64,000 nucleotides of DNA from Cryobacterium breve (GTDB taxonomy: Bacteria > Actinomycetota > Actinomycetes > Actinomycetales > Microbacteriaceae), in NCBI RefSeq assembly GCF_027594785.1, contig NZ_CP075584.1:620001-684000 (forward strand), read 5' to 3'. Positions 19,174 through 30,306 of the stretch are shown in pieces. A program made the translations under genes and the position numbers. Every line of letters starts with the position of its first letter. Positions within the stretch are counted from its first letter, which is position 1. The notes under the pieces were generated by a model that did not search any database, had not been told where the DNA came from, and saw only the letters and a list, made by a program, of their open reading frames with translations.

Positions 19174-21432
19174 CGCGGTAGACGTCGTAGACGGCGTCGA
19201 TGCGACGCACGGCGTTGAGCACCCGGTCGAGGTGGGTCGTGTCGCCCATCTCGAAGACGAAACGACTGATCGCCAGCCGATCGCTCGAGGTGTGCACCGT
19301 CGCAGAGAGGATGTTGACGTGGTGCTCTGAGAGCACCCTGGTCACATCCGACAGCAGCCCGGAGCGGTCGAGGGCCTCGATCTGGATCTGGACCAGGAAC
19401 AGGCTCTTCGACGTCGGAGCCCAGTCGACCTCGATCATCCGCTCCGGTTCCTTGAGCAGCGACTGCACGTTGCGACAGGATGCCTGGTGCACGGACACTC
19501 CGGCGCCGCGCGTGATGAAACCGACGACCTTGTCGCCGGGAACCGGAGTGCAGCAGCGGGCGAGCTTGACCAGGATGTCCGGGGCGCCGCGGACGAGGAT
19601 CCCGGAGTCGCTGTTGCGCAGCGTCTGCGTGCGTCCGTTCGGTGCGAACGGCAGGTCGGTCGCATCGCTCTCCTCGACGCTCTGCAGGGTCGCGACGACC
19701 TTCTCCAGCACAGACTGCGTGCTGATGTGCCCCTCGCCGACGGCGGCGTACAGCGCGGAGACATCTTCGTATCTTCATCACCGCCGCAACCTCGGCGAAG
19801 GAGTCCTGGTTCATCAGTTTCTGGAGGGGAAGGTTCTGCTTGCGCATCGCACGGGCGATCGCGTCCCTGCCCTGTTCGATGGCCTCGTCGCGACGTTCCT
19901 TGGTGAACCACTGCCGGATCTTGTTCCGTGCCCTCGGGCTCTTGACGAAGTTGAGCCAGTCCTTGCTCGGCCCGGAGTCCGGGTTCTTCGAGGTGAACAC
20001 CTCGACGACGTCGCCCGTGACCAGCGGGCTCTCGAGCGGAACCAGTCGCCCGTTGACCTTTGCGCCCATGGTGCGGTGGCCGACCTCCGTGTGCACGGCG
20101 TAGGCGAAGTCGACAGGGGTCGCGCCCGTCGGCAGGCCGATCACCCGGCCCTTCGGAGTGAAGACGTAGACCTCCTTGGCGCCGATCTCATAGCGCAGGG
20201 AGTCGAGGAACTCGCCGGGGTCCGCGGTCTCTGCCTGCCAGTCTGAGATGTGCGCGAGCCAGGCCATGTCCGTGTCGCTCTGCGGGCCGGGCCCGGAACT
20301 CTTTCCCGTGGTCTGTTCCTTGTACTTCCAGTGCGACGCGACGCCGAACTCGGCGCGCTGGTGCATCTCCTGGGTGCGGATCTGGATCTCGACGGCGCGA
20401 CCGCTCGGGCCGAGCACCGTCGTGTGCAGGGACTGGTAGAGGTTGAACTTGGGTGTCGCGATGTAGTCCTTGAACCGGCCGGGCAGCGGCGTCCAGCGGG
20501 CGTGGATCGCTCCGAGCACGGCGTAGCAGTCGCGCACCGAGTTCACGAGCACGCGGATGCCGACGAGGTCGTAGATCTCGTCGAACTCACGTCCCCGCAC
20601 GACCATCTTCTGGTAGATGGAGTAGTACTGCTTGGGCCGACCGGCCACCTTCCCGCGGATGCGTGCGGCCTTGAGGTCCTCGACGATCGCGTCGATGACG
20701 TGCTGCACGAATTCCTCGCGCTGTGGGGTGCGCTGCTTGACGAGGCTTTCGATCTCGGCGTAGAGCTTCGGGTACAGGACCGCGAAGGACAGGTCCTCGA
20801 GCCTCCCACTTGATGGTCTGGATCCCGAGGCGGTGCGCGAGCGGCGCATAGATCTCGAGCGTCTCCGTCGCCTTGCGCACTGCGGACTCGGCGGGGACGA
20901 AGCCCCAGGTACGCGCATTGTGCAGGCGGTCGGCGAGCTTGATGATCAGCACCCGGATGTCCTTGGACATCGCGACGATCATCTTGCGCACGGTCTCTGC
21001 CTGGGTGCTGTCGCCGTACTTGACCTTGTCGAGCTTGGTCACTCCGTCGACGAGCATGGCGATCTCGTCGCCGAAGTCCGCGCGCAGCTGATCGAGGGTG
21101 TATTCGGTGTCCTCGACGGTGTCGTGCAGGAGGGCGGCTGCGACGGTCTTCGGCCCGATGCCGAGATCGGCGAGAATCTGGGCGACGGCCACCGGATGCG
21201 TGATGTACGGTTCGCCGCTGCGTCGCACCTGGCCCTCGTGGGCGTGTTCTGCGGCGGTGTACGCGCGTTCGATAATCGACAGGTCGACCTTCGGGTGGTG
21301 CATCCGCACAGTCCGGAGGAGGGTGTCCACGGCGCCGACGGGCTGGGCGCGGGAGAAGATCCTCGGCACGAGTCGCCGGAGGGAAGCGGCGGGCAGCGGC
21401 GCGTTCGGTGGCGGTGTCGTCGTTTCCGTCAT
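19160..21432 (-). CDS. relA: Bifunctional (p)ppGpp synthetase/hydrolase (two apparent frameshifts)
   Basis: Makes and degrades the stringent-response alarmone. Restored length 756 residues. HD hydrolase domain with [19 protein letters not shown], synthetase domain with [23 protein letters not shown] domain [21 protein letters not shown], a helical/zinc-finger-like region ending [20 protein letters not shown] and a C-terminal ACT domain. Both catalytic domains look intact. Frame breaks: 20800-20804, GAGGCTCGAGG for GAGCTCGAGG (IKWELEDLSF restored), and near 19771, one extra A ([15 protein letters not shown] restored). Start ATG 21432 with GAGGTG upstream. Last gene of the yajC-secD-secF-relA cluster. 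Confidence 0.94.
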
Positions 21433-21561
21433 CTCACACCTCGTTCGCGAGCGCCCGGCCAATCCCGGGCATCCAGCAATTATCGCGCCTTTTTCGACCG
21501 TTCCGTGCCGCACCCGGGTATTTCGCCGTGGGGCGGCACGGTTGACCGCATTTCGGCGGGG

Positions 21562-22579
21562 CTAGACGGTGACGCGGACGTCCGTCTTCGGCGCGGAGGA
21601 CGCCTTGGCGCGGAGAGCAAGCGCCTTCTTGTCACGCTTCCGCACGGCGGGCTCCCTGGTGCGGAGCCTGGGCGTAGAGCGGGGAGGCGATGAAGATGGT
21701 CGAGTACGCGCCGGCCACGATACCGATCAGCAGGGCGAGTGAAATGTCGCGCAGGGTCCCGGCGCCGAGGACGAACGCCCCGATGAAGAGGATCGATCCG
21801 ACCGGGAGGATCGCGACGACGGATGTGTTGATGGAGCGCACCAGGGTCTGGTTCACCGCGAGGTTGACCGAATCGGCGAAGGTCCTGCGCGACTCCGGGC
21901 CGTCTTCGCGGGTGTTCTCGCGGATCTTGTCGAAGACCACGACGGTGTCGTAGAGGGAGTAGCCGAGAATCGTCAGGAACCCGATCACGGCGGCCGGTGT
22001 GATCTCGAACCCGGTGATGCCGTAGAACCCGGCGGTGATGATGAGGTCGTGCAGCAGCGCGACCATCGCGGCGAGCGACATCTTCCAGGTGCGGAAGTAC
22101 AGGGCCATGCCGATCGCGGCGAGCACAAGGAAGATCCCGAGGCCCCTGAGGGCCTGGCCGGTGATGTCCGCGCCCCACGACGGGCCGATGAACGATGCGG
22201 TGACCTGCTCGGCAGGTACGCCATATGCGTCGGCGAGTGCTGTGCGCATCTGCCGGGTCGCGTCGCTCGACAGCTGGTCCGTCTGGATGCGGACGCCGGT
22301 GGTGCTGACGTTCGACACCTTCGGAACGGCGGACGGCTCGATGCTCGTCACGGCCTTGACGGCGAGGGACTGGTCCTGGTTCGCGACGTCGCTCACGACG
22401 AATTCGGAGCCGCCGGTGAATTCGATTCCGAAGACGAAACCGCCGCGAAGCTGGGGTACGACGAGGGCGATCAGGATCGCGATACCGGCGAGGGAATACC
22501 AGAGCTTACGACGCCCGATGATGTTGAAGGAGCGCTTGCCGGTGTGCAGGTCGTTGCCGAACTGGGAGAAGCTGGCCAT
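21562..22579 (-). CDS. secF: Protein translocase subunit SecF (one apparent frameshift)
   Basis: RND-type membrane partner of SecD that uses proton motive force to help protein export. 338 residues when one base is removed from CAGGCTCCG (21665-21669 on plus), which changes a garbled tail into AQLRTREPAVRKRDKKALAL and ends at TAG 21562. Six transmembrane helices are expected; visible signatures include GIEFTGGSEFVV, FIGPSWGADITGQALRGLGIF and DTVVVFDKIRENTRE. Its ATG overlaps the secD stop by one base (TAATG). Confidence 0.95.
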
Positions 22580-24297
22580 TAGGAATCCTTCCCGTCGGTC
22601 GACCGATCCGTGGAGGATCCGACGAGTTCTGATGCCTTGCGCTCGGCGATGGTCTGCCGCTTGGCGGCCTCACGACTCGCGGAAGACAACTTGGCCGAAG
22701 CGACCTCGTCGGAGGGCCGGAACTTCGCCCTGCCTCGGTAGGTGGCTCCGAGAGCTCTCGGGTCCAGCCCGCTGAAGCGGTGGCCCTCGCTGAAGAATCT
22801 GGTCTGGGCGAGCAGCTGCAGCGTCGGGTGGGTGAAGAGCGCCACGACGGCGACGTCGACGATCGTCGTGAGGCCGAGCGTCAGGGCGAAGCCCTTGACG
22901 TTTCCGACGGCGACGATGAAGAGCACGCCCGCGGCGAGGAAGTTGACCGCGTCCGAGGCGAGGACCGTGCGGATGGCACGCTTCCAGCCCGCTTCCACTG
23001 CCGATTCCAGTCCGCGACCGTCGCGCAACTCGTCGCGCACTCGTTCGAAGTACACGATGAAGGAGTCCGCCGTGATTCCGATGGCGACGATCAACCCCGC
23101 CACACCGGCGAGCGAGAGCCGGTAGCCCTCACGCCAGGACAGGATCGTGATCAGCAGGTAGGTGATGACGGCGGCCACGACGAGGGAGGCGACCGTGACG
23201 AAGCCGAGCAGCCGGTACTGCAGGAGCGAGTACAGCACGACAAGGATGAGTCCGATCAGCCCGGCGATGAGGCCGCTCACGAGCTGGGTCGAACCGAGGG
23301 TCGCGGAGATGGTGTCCTGGCTCTGCACGGTGAAGCTCAGGGGCAGGGCGCCGAATTTCAGCTGGTCCGCGAGCACCTTCGACGATGCCTGGTCGAAACT
23401 ACCGCTGATCTGGGCGTTGCCGTCCGTGATCACGGCGAGGGTGCGCGGTGCGGAGATAACCTTGCCGTCGAGCACGATTGCGAACTGGTTCTGCACGCCG
23501 GTGAGCCCGCTCAGCCGGGTGCTGACCGTTGCGAAGTCCTTGGTGCCCTGCTCGTCGAACTTGATGTTGACGACCCACTCGCCGGTGGTGGCACCGGACT
23601 GGGTCGTCTTCTGGCCGTTGGTGGCGTCGGAGACGTTCTCGCCGCTGACCTCCACCGGGCCGACGATGTACTTGACGGAGCCGTCTGTCTCACAGGTCAC
23701 GAGCGGCTGGTCGGCCGGTGCGACGTTGGAGGTGTCGATGGTCGAGCAATCGAAAGCGTCGTACTTCGCCTGGAGCGCCGGGGTGACCCAGCTGAGGTCG
23801 CTGCCGTTGGTGGGGACGGCCGTCGGCGTGCTCGACAGGCTCGGGTCGACCGTGGCTACCGGGGTCGGCGTTGCGGTGCCGTCGGCGCCGACCGCGGCCG
23901 TCGAGGGCGCTGCGGCGACCAGGACGGGACGGAACTCGAGCTTCGCGGACGATTCGATCCGGTTGATGGTTGCGTCGTCGGGGATTCCCGGGATCGACAC
24001 GACGATGTTCTGGCCGCTCGTGTTGATCTCCGCCTCGGACACACCGGAGGAGTCGATGCGCTGCCGGATGATCGACACCGCCTGGTTCAGCTGCTCCTGG
24101 GAGACGGACTGACCGGACTCGAGCTTCGGCGCGAGGATGATCTGCGTGCCACCCTCGAGGTCGAGAGCCAGCTTGGGCGTCCACGATCCTCCGGCGGTGA
24201 GGACACCGAAGAGGTTGACTGCGATCAGGCCGATGACGATCACCCCCAGCCACGTCAGGGAACGCCAGGCCTTCTTGGCCGGAGTCGACTTTGCCAC
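22579..24297 (-). CDS. secD: Protein translocase subunit SecD
   Basis: 572-residue RND-family partner of SecF. N-terminal transmembrane helix (LTWLGVIVIGLIAVNLFGVL), the P1 head with LALDLEGGTQIILAP, an actinobacterial Thr/Ala/Pro-rich insertion (about residues 150-185), then five further helices with GLIVAIGITADSFIVYFERVRDELRDG. GTG start at 24297. The frame is continuous. Ordered yajC-secD-secF on one strand. Confidence 0.97.
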   Translation of the reverse strand: MAKSTPAKKAWRSLTWLGVIVIGLIAVNLFGVLTAGGSWTPKLALDLEGGTQIILAPKLESGQSVSQEQLNQAVSIIRQRIDSSGVSEAEINTSGQNIVVSIPGIPDDATINRIESSAKLEFRPVLVAAAPSTAAVGADGTATPTPVATVDPSLSSTPTAVPTNGSDLSWVTPALQAKYDAFDCSTIDTSNVAPADQPLVTCETDGSVKYIVGPVEVSGENVSDATNGQKTTQSGATTGEWVVNIKFDEQGTKDFATVSTRLSGLTGVQNQFAIVLDGKVISAPRTLAVITDGNAQISGSFDQASSKVLADQLKFGALPLSFTVQSQDTISATLGSTQLVSGLIAGLIGLILVVLYSLLQYRLLGFVTVASLVVAAVITYLLITILSWREGYRLSLAGVAGLIVAIGITADSFIVYFERVRDELRDGRGLESAVEAGWKRAIRTVLASDAVNFLAAGVLFIVAVGNVKGFALTLGLTTIVDVAVVALFTHPTLQLLAQTRFFSEGHRFSGLDPRALGATYRGRAKFRPSDEVASAKLSSASREAAKRQTIAERKASELVGSSTDRSTDGKDS

Positions 24298-24360
24298 CTT
24301 GGAACTCAGCTTTCTATACGCGTGCGGGCGCCACGAGGACGCGAGCCGGGCGAGGGTTGG

Positions 24361-24807
24361 TTACGCGTCGCCCTTGGTGGGGTCGCTCTTGGTCGAATCG
24401 GTTGCGGGCGCCTCGTCGGCGACACGCTCGCCGAACTCGGGTTCGCCCAGGACGATCGCATCGTCTTCGTTGAGCCGGGCCGTGCGGGAGTCGTCCAGGG
24501 AGGACTCGAGTTCGGCGTCCGCTTCGTCGGCAGACTCGTCGGTGACGGCGGGCTCGACGACACGGGAGATCGCCTGGCGGTGCATCTGCACGACGGTGCC
24601 GGGAGCAATCTCGAGCTCGACCTTGTTTGCTTCCTCGTCGATCGACAGAATGGTTCCGTACATACCGAAGTTGGTCATGACGTTCGCGCCCGCGACCATC
24701 TGCGACTGCAGCGATGCCTGTTCCTTCTGGCGCTTGCGGCCGTTGCGGAACATAAAGAACACCAGCAGCGCCAATACGGCGAGCATCACGAGAGTCAACG
24801 GATCCAT
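24361..24807 (-). CDS. yajC: Preprotein translocase subunit YajC
   Basis: Small accessory subunit of SecDF. MDPLTLVMLAVLALLVFFMF is a single N-terminal transmembrane helix, followed by the family core RKRQKEQASLQSQMVAGANV and a beta-rich domain with MTNFGMYGTILSIDEEANKVEL. The C-terminal 60 residues are an acidic tail (rich in Asp, Glu, Ala) common in actinobacterial YajC. Start ATG 24807; 148 residues. Immediately upstream of secD. Confidence 0.94.
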   Translation of the reverse strand: MDPLTLVMLAVLALLVFFMFRNGRKRQKEQASLQSQMVAGANVMTNFGMYGTILSIDEEANKVELEIAPGTVVQMHRQAISRVVEPAVTDESADEADAELESSLDDSRTARLNEDDAIVLGEPEFGERVADEAPATDSTKSDPTKGDA

Positions 24808-24885
24808 AGTGCAGCAAAGCCTTTCAGTTGCGGCGCGGTGGCCGAAGCGTGTGCGTACATGCGGCTCGGAGCGAACCACATCGAA

Positions 24886-25956
24886 TTATAGGTCATCAAG
24901 CGGAAGGGCGGGTTGGCGGCCGACGTCGTTCGGATCAGCGAGCCCGAAGTGCCGCCAGGCGGCCGCAGTGGCCAGGCGACCGCGCGGGGTGCGCGTGAGG
25001 AAGCCTATCCGTACCAGGAACGGCTCCACGACAGACTCGACGGTCTCGGATTCCTCACCCACCGAGACGGCGAGGGTGTTCAGTCCGACCGGCCCACCCC
25101 CAAAACGGGTCAGGATGATGTTCATGACCTCGCGGTCGAGCCGGTCGAGGCCGATCGGGTCGACGTCGTAGAGCTCGAGGGCCGCGTGGACGGCCGCGAG
25201 GTTCGCTGCACCGCCGTGGACGAGGGCATAGTCGCGCACTCTGCGCAAGAGCCGGTTCGCGATGCGGGGCGTTCCCCGGCAGCGGCCGGCGATCTCGGCG
25301 ATGGCCTCCCTGTCGATGTCGAGGTCGAGCATGGTCGCCGCACGGGCCAGGACCTGTTCCAGCTCCTGGCTCGCATAGAACTCGAGGTGAGCCGTGAACC
25401 CGAAGCGGTCGCGGAGCGGGTTCGGGAGCATCCCGGACCGGGTCGTCGCGCCGACCAGGGTGAACGGCGCGAGGTCGAGCGGCACGGAGGTGGCGCCGGC
25501 GCCCTTGCCGACCATGATGTCGATCCGGAAGTCCTCCATGGCCAGGTAGAGCATTTCCTCAGCGGACCTCGCCATCCGGTGGATCTCGTCGATGAAAAGC
25601 ACCTCGCCCGGCACGAGGGAGGACAGCACCGCAGCGAGGTCTCCGGCGTGCTGGATGGCGGGGCCGCTCGACATCCGCAACGGGCGGTTGCCCTCGTAGG
25701 CGATGATCATCGCGAGGGTGGTCTTGCCGAGGCCGGGAGGGCCGGCGAGCAGGATGTGGTCAGGCGTACGATTCTGCATCGTTGCTGCGGTGAGCATGAG
25801 CTGCAACTGGCCGCGCACCTTCTGCTGGCCGACGAATTCCCTGAGGCTGCGCGGCCGGAGCGCGCCCTCAAAGGCGAGCTCGGCCTCACCCTCGAGGAGC
25901 GGGCTCGTCAGTTCGACGCCGGGGTCAGGAGTGCCTGCGAACGGTTCTGCGCTCAC
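24886..25956 (-). CDS. ruvB: Holliday junction branch-migration ATPase RuvB
   Basis: Hexameric AAA+ motor that migrates Holliday junctions with RuvA. 356 residues with [19 protein letters not shown], Walker [18 protein letters not shown], Walker [18 protein letters not shown], sensor 1 [11 protein letters not shown], the arginine-finger region [14 protein letters not shown] and the winged-helix C-terminus ([13 protein letters not shown]). GTG at 25956 overlaps the ruvA stop by four bases (GTGA). Confidence 0.98.
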   Translation of the reverse strand: MSAEPFAGTPDPGVELTSPLLEGEAELAFEGALRPRSLREFVGQQKVRGQLQLMLTAATMQNRTPDHILLAGPPGLGKTTLAMIIAYEGNRPLRMSSGPAIQHAGDLAAVLSSLVPGEVLFIDEIHRMARSAEEMLYLAMEDFRIDIMVGKGAGATSVPLDLAPFTLVGATTRSGMLPNPLRDRFGFTAHLEFYASQELEQVLARAATMLDLDIDREAIAEIAGRCRGTPRIANRLLRRVRDYALVHGGAANLAAVHAALELYDVDPIGLDRLDREVMNIILTRFGGGPVGLNTLAVSVGEESETVESVVEPFLVRIGFLTRTPRGRLATAAAWRHFGLADPNDVGRQPALPLDDL

Positions 25957-26582
25957 TGTCGGTCCTCCGAAGCCTGGTGCGCCGGTCCGAGCCGGGCGAG
26001 CACGAGCCGCAGCAGGGCGGCGACCCCGATCAGGTCGGGTTCTGCGGCCTCGGCCAGGGTCTCCCTCACGGCCTCCTCTGCGACCCGTTCGGACCAGCCG
26101 AGGCCGATCAGGGCGCCCTGGACGCTCGCGGCGGGGCTCGCCGCGGCGGGACGCTTCGTGCGGGGCGCGCCTTCGACGGCGGAGACGACGATCTTGCCTG
26201 CCAGCGACAGGATGATGAGCTTCGCGGTCTTCGGCCCGATGCCGCTGACCTTGCGGAACACGGCGTCGTCTTCACCGGCGACGGCCTGGGCCACCTGGTT
26301 CGGCGTGAGCACGCCGAGCACGCCGAGTGCGGACTTCGGGCCGACTCCCGTGACACCGACGAGGAGTTCGAAGACGGCGAGTTCGTCACCGGTCGCGAAG
26401 CCATAGAGGGTGAGCGAGTCCTCCCTCACCAGAAGGGTGGTCAACAGGCGCGCCTCGGTGCCGTGCCGGAGGCCGAGGGCGGTCGTGGGCGTCACCTGAA
26501 CGGCGAGCCCGACTCCCCCGACCTCGAGCACCGCCGTCGAGCCGACGGCGGAGAGGACGAGTCCACGTACGGAAGAGATCAT
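25953..26582 (-). CDS. ruvA: Holliday junction DNA-binding subunit RuvA
   Basis: Tetrameric junction-binding partner of RuvB. 209 residues: OB-fold domain I ([29 protein letters not shown]), helix-hairpin-helix domain II ([20 protein letters not shown] and [19 protein letters not shown]), then a flexible linker and the C-terminal domain III that contacts RuvB ([15 protein letters not shown]). Coupled to ruvB by a GTGA overlap. Confidence 0.97.
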   Translation of the reverse strand: MISSVRGLVLSAVGSTAVLEVGGVGLAVQVTPTTALGLRHGTEARLLTTLLVREDSLTLYGFATGDELAVFELLVGVTGVGPKSALGVLGVLTPNQVAQAVAGEDDAVFRKVSGIGPKTAKLIILSLAGKIVVSAVEGAPRTKRPAAASPAASVQGALIGLGWSERVAEEAVRETLAEAAEPDLIGVAALLRLVLARLGPAHQASEDRQ

Positions 26583-26592
26583 CGCTTAAAGC

Positions 26593-27186
26593 CTACGGGG
26601 CACCACCGACGCCGCCGCGCCGCGCTCCGCGGCGCGCCACGCAGCCTGGGCAGGGGGTGAGTGCGCCCCCGACCGCTCCGGCTGCCGTCGGCAGAGTCCC
26701 GCCTGACGCCCCGGTTCGCCAGGCGTGGCAGATGGCCAGTGCGAGCGCGTCCGCGGCGTCCGCCGGTTTCGGCACCTCGCTGAGGCCGAGGACCCGGGCG
26801 ACCATGGCGCCGACCTGGGCCTTGTCCGCCGATCCGTAACCGGTGATCGCGGCCTTGACCTCGCTCGGTGTGTGCAGGGTGACGGTGAGGCCGCGCTGGG
26901 CGGCGAGCAGGAGTGCGACCCCGCTGATCTGGGCGGTGCCCATCACCGTCCGCACGTTGTGCTGGGCGAAGACGCGCTCGATGGCGACGAAGGCCGGCTT
27001 GTGCCGATCCATCATCTCCTCGAGTCCACGGCTCAACAGCAACAGACGTTGTTCGAGCGGGAGGTCGGGTGAACTGCGCAGGACCGTGACGTCGACGAGT
27101 GTCGCCGTGCGATTCGGCGCGACGTCCACGACCCCGACGCCGCAACGGGTGAGCCCGGGATCGATTCCGAGCACCCGCACGGCCAC
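26593..27186 (-). CDS. ruvC: Crossover junction endodeoxyribonuclease RuvC
   Basis: Holliday junction resolvase of RNase H fold. 197 residues with the first catalytic aspartate in [13 protein letters not shown], the second acidic motif [41 protein letters not shown], and the final acidic pair in [17 protein letters not shown]. The last 25 residues are Gly/Ala/Arg-rich and poorly conserved. GTG start at 27186 (a second in-frame GTG lies six bases on). Same operon as ruvA-ruvB; no LexA box was noticed in front of yebC-ruvC. Confidence 0.96.
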   Translation of the reverse strand: MAVRVLGIDPGLTRCGVGVVDVAPNRTATLVDVTVLRSSPDLPLEQRLLLLSRGLEEMMDRHKPAFVAIERVFAQHNVRTVMGTAQISGVALLLAAQRGLTVTLHTPSEVKAAITGYGSADKAQVGAMVARVLGLSEVPKPADAADALALAICHAWRTGASGGTLPTAAGAVGGALTPCPGCVARRGARRGGVGGAP

Positions 27187-27192
27187 TGTCGA

Positions 27193-27957
27193 CTACTCGT
27201 TCTCGGCTTCGAGCTCCGCGGAGACTGCGGCGGACACGGCATAGTTGCTGTAGATGTTCTGCACGTCGTCGAGTTCCTCGAGCGCGTCGATGAGCTTGAA
27301 TACCTTGCGGGCGGTTTCAGCGTCGACGTCGATCGTGAGCTGAGGGACGAAGGCGATGTCGGCCGAGTTGTAGTCGATTCCTGCGGCCTGCAGTGCCGTA
27401 CGGGTTGCCACGAGGTCCTGGACCTCGCTGAAGACCTCGAAGGTCTCCCCCTCGTCGACGACTTCTTCTGCACCCGCGTCGAGGACCGCTCCGAGAACGT
27501 CGTCTTCGGTCACGCCGTTCGCCTTGGAGACGACGACGATGCCCTTGCGATGGAAGTTGTATGCGACACTGCCCGGGTCGGCCATGTTGCCGCCGTTGCG
27601 GCTGACCGTCGTGCGGACTTCTGCCGCCGCGCGGTTCTTGTTGTCGGTGAGGCACTCGATCATGATGGCGACGCCGTTGGCGGCGTAGCCCTCGTACATG
27701 ATCGTGGTGTAGTCGACGACGACGCCGGCGAGGCCGGCTCCGCGCTTGACCGCACGGTCGATGTTCTCGTTGGGGACCGAAGTCTTCTTGGCCTTCTGGA
27801 TCGCATCGACGAGAGTCGGGTTACCCGACAGGTCGGCGCCGCCCATCCGGGCGGCGACCTCGATGTTCTTGATCAGCTTGGCGAAGGCCTTGGCCCTCCG
27901 TGAGTCGGTGACCGCCTTCTGGTGCTTGGTAGTCGCCCACTTGGAATGTCCGGACAT
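27193..27957 (-). CDS. YebC/TACO1 family regulatory protein
   Basis: 254 residues beginning [32 protein letters not shown], the family signature. Members are DNA-binding regulators or, from recent bacterial work, factors that ease translation of particular proline-rich motifs. The acidic middle and C-terminal domains ([28 protein letters not shown]) are intact. Position directly before ruvC is conserved across bacteria. Confidence 0.96.
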   Translation of the reverse strand: MSGHSKWATTKHQKAVTDSRRAKAFAKLIKNIEVAARMGGADLSGNPTLVDAIQKAKKTSVPNENIDRAVKRGAGLAGVVVDYTTIMYEGYAANGVAIMIECLTDNKNRAAAEVRTTVSRNGGNMADPGSVAYNFHRKGIVVVSKANGVTEDDVLGAVLDAGAEEVVDEGETFEVFSEVQDLVATRTALQAAGIDYNSADIAFVPQLTIDVDAETARKVFKLIDALEELDDVQNIYSNYAVSAAVSAELEAENE

Positions 27958-28134
27958 GAATCTCCCGTTGTCGTGCTTGGCTGTCTGATTGTGGTGCCGG
28001 CCGTCTGCCGCCAGTGGCAGAAAAGCGAATTCGTCGCACCAATGCGCTGCTGGCCAGTCTAACCCGAGGTGCCCGATCCGCCCCGCCGGAGCCGTCCGGC
28101 AGGCGCGGCGGACGCCCCTGACGAAGCCCGAAGA

Positions 28135-28672
28135 TCAGAGCGTGATGATCTTCTGCAGGGTGTTCAGGTTGCGGGTCGTCGTCGTGGCGCGGTATTTCAC
28201 CTTGGCGCACTTCTTGCTGAAGGCGCTCTTGATTCCGACGGCACGCCGGACCTCCCAGTAGAGGACGCCGTGGCCGAGTTCGATCCGCTCGTCCGCCTGG
28301 TCGAGTTCCCTGGCATGGCCGGCGAGGCTCCGCGAGGTGAGAGGGGTCCGAGCCGAACATGACATAGGCGTGCCAGCCCTCCCGCTCCGGGAACGGGTAT
28401 GACCGCACCTCGCGGGCGAGTTCTGCCTCGTCGATCAGCACGATCCAGGCCTCGTAATCGAAGCGCTCCGACAACGCAGCCTCGATCCGGCTCTTGATCG
28501 CGTCCGGCGAAGCCTCGGCCGCCTCATCGACGGTGAAGACGACGTTGCCGCTCGCGACCACCGTCTTGACGTCCGAGTAGCCGAGGCCCTCGAAGGTGGC
28601 CACGAGATCATTCATGGCCACGGTTATGCCGTTGACATTGATTCCCCTGAGCAGGGCTCCGTATCTCATCAT
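28135..28672 (-). CDS. DUF1697 family protein (one apparent frameshift)
   Basis: 178 residues after removing one base from GCGGAGCCTCGCC (28325-28329 on plus), which restores SHLAELAGHARELDQADERI. Typical DUF1697 start MMRYGALLRGINVNG, a central VVASGNVVFTVDE strand and the terminal TTTRNLNTLQKIITL. Function of the family is unknown. It sits between yebC and pdxT on the same strand but is a common accessory gene rather than part of a fixed operon. Confidence 0.88.
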
Positions 28673-28729
28673 CGTTGACTCATGCCAGAACCCTAGTCCC
28701 GCAGCCGGCAGGCGGGAAACCCGGCCGGT

Positions 28730-29323
28730 TCAGCCGAGGAAGCGGGCGGCCGAGACCGTGCCGAGGAAATACTCGTGGAACCGGTGCTCCCCCGTGATCT
28801 CCGGGTGGAATGAGGTGCCGAGGAGGCGCCCCTGCTCGACCGCGACGCACCGGCCGTCGGCGAGCCTGGCCAGCGCCGTCGCCCGCGGGCCGACCGTGTC
28901 GACGACCGGCGCGCGGATGAACACGGCGTGCACCGGCGCCTCGCCGAGCACCGGGACGTCGAGGTCGGTCTCGAAGGACTGCGTCTGCGAGCCGAAGGCA
29001 TTGCGTCGGACGCTGATATCGAGGCCGCCGATGCTCTCCTGGCCGCGGATGCCGTCGACGACGGTGTCCGCGAGCATGATCAGTCCCGCGCACGTGCCGT
29101 AGACCGGAAGGCCCTCCCTGACGGCCGCGCGCAAGGGATCGGCGAGGCCGAAGGCCCGGGCGAGCTTGTCCATCACACTGGATTCCCCGCCCGGAATCAC
29201 GAGCCCGTCGACGCGGGCGAGTTCTTCCGGGCGGCGCACCAGGACGACATCCGCTCCGAGGGTGCGCAGTACCTGCGCATGCTCGCGAAAGTCGCCCTGG
29301 AGGGCGAGTACTCCAACCGTCAC
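28730..29323 (-). CDS. pdxT: Pyridoxal 5'-phosphate synthase glutaminase subunit PdxT
   Basis: Class I glutamine amidotransferase that feeds ammonia to PdxS. 197 residues: VGVLALQGDFREHAQVLRTLG, VIPGGESSVMDKLAR, the catalytic cysteine in VYGTCAGLIMLAD, and the His/Glu pair in GTSFHPEITGEHRFHEYFL. GTG start at 29323, ten bases from the pdxS stop at 29333. Co-transcribed with pdxS. Confidence 0.97.
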   Translation of the reverse strand: MTVGVLALQGDFREHAQVLRTLGADVVLVRRPEELARVDGLVIPGGESSVMDKLARAFGLADPLRAAVREGLPVYGTCAGLIMLADTVVDGIRGQESIGGLDISVRRNAFGSQTQSFETDLDVPVLGEAPVHAVFIRAPVVDTVGPRATALARLADGRCVAVEQGRLLGTSFHPEITGEHRFHEYFLGTVSAARFLG

Positions 29324-29332
29324 CTGTGCGAG

Positions 29333-30235
29333 CTACCAGCCGCGCTCGGAGAGGCGGTGCGGTGCCGGGAGGTCGGAGACGTTGATGCCGACCATGGCCT
29401 CGCCGAGGCCGCGCGAGACGGATGCGATGACGCTGGGGTCGTCGTAGAACGTGACGGCCTTGACGATCGCGTTCGCGCGGGCCTGCGGGTTGCCCGACTT
29501 GAAGATGCCGGAGCCGACGAAGACGCCGTCGGCACCGAGCTGCATCATCAGGGCGGCATCGGCCGGGGTGGCCACGCCACCGGCGACGAACAGGACAACG
29601 GGGAGCTTGCCGGTCGCGGCGATCTCCACGACGAGCTCGTACGGGGCCTGCAGGTCCTTGGCCGCGACGTAGAGCTCGTCCTTGCTGAGCGAGGACAGGC
29701 GGGTGATCTCACCCTTGATCGTGCGGATGTGCTTCATGGCTTCTGAGACGTCGCCGGTGCCGGCCTCGCCCTTCGACCGGATCATCGCAGCACCCTCGTT
29801 GATGCGACGGAGCGCCTCACCGAGGTTGGTAGCGCCGCACACGAACGGCACGTCGAACTTCCACTTGTCGATGTGGTTCACGTAGTCGGCGGGGCTGAGA
29901 ACTTCGGACTCGTCGATGTAGTCGACGCCGAGGGCCTGCAGCACCTGCGCCTCGACGAAGTGACCGATGCGGGCCTTCGCCATCACGGGGATGGAGACCT
30001 CGGCGATGATGCTGTCGATCAGGTCAGGGTCGCTCATCCGCGCGACGCCGCCCTGGGAGCGGATGTCCGCGGGAACGCGCTCGAGCGCCATGACGGCGAC
30101 GGCTCCGGCATCTTCGGCAATGCGGGCCTGCGCTGCAGTGACGACGTCCATGATGACGCCGCCCTTCATCATGTCGGCGAGTCCGCGCTTGACGCGGCTC
30201 GATCCAAACTGCTCGATGGATGTGGTTTCAGTCAT
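29333..30235 (-). CDS. pdxS: Pyridoxal 5'-phosphate synthase lyase subunit PdxS
   Basis: TIM-barrel synthase that builds PLP from ribose 5-phosphate, glyceraldehyde 3-phosphate and ammonia. 300 residues with [21 protein letters not shown], the active lysine region [15 protein letters not shown], the phosphate loop [19 protein letters not shown] and [19 protein letters not shown]. The window holds no pdxR regulator. Start ATG 30235. Confidence 0.98.
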   Translation of the reverse strand: MTETTSIEQFGSSRVKRGLADMMKGGVIMDVVTAAQARIAEDAGAVAVMALERVPADIRSQGGVARMSDPDLIDSIIAEVSIPVMAKARIGHFVEAQVLQALGVDYIDESEVLSPADYVNHIDKWKFDVPFVCGATNLGEALRRINEGAAMIRSKGEAGTGDVSEAMKHIRTIKGEITRLSSLSKDELYVAAKDLQAPYELVVEIAATGKLPVVLFVAGGVATPADAALMMQLGADGVFVGSGIFKSGNPQARANAIVKAVTFYDDPSVIASVSRGLGEAMVGINVSDLPAPHRLSERGW

Positions 30236-30306
30236 AACGTGAATTCTATTCCTTGCGAGTTGGTGAAATACCGCAGCGGAGGGCTGCGCGGACTGGGAGT
30301 GTGGCG

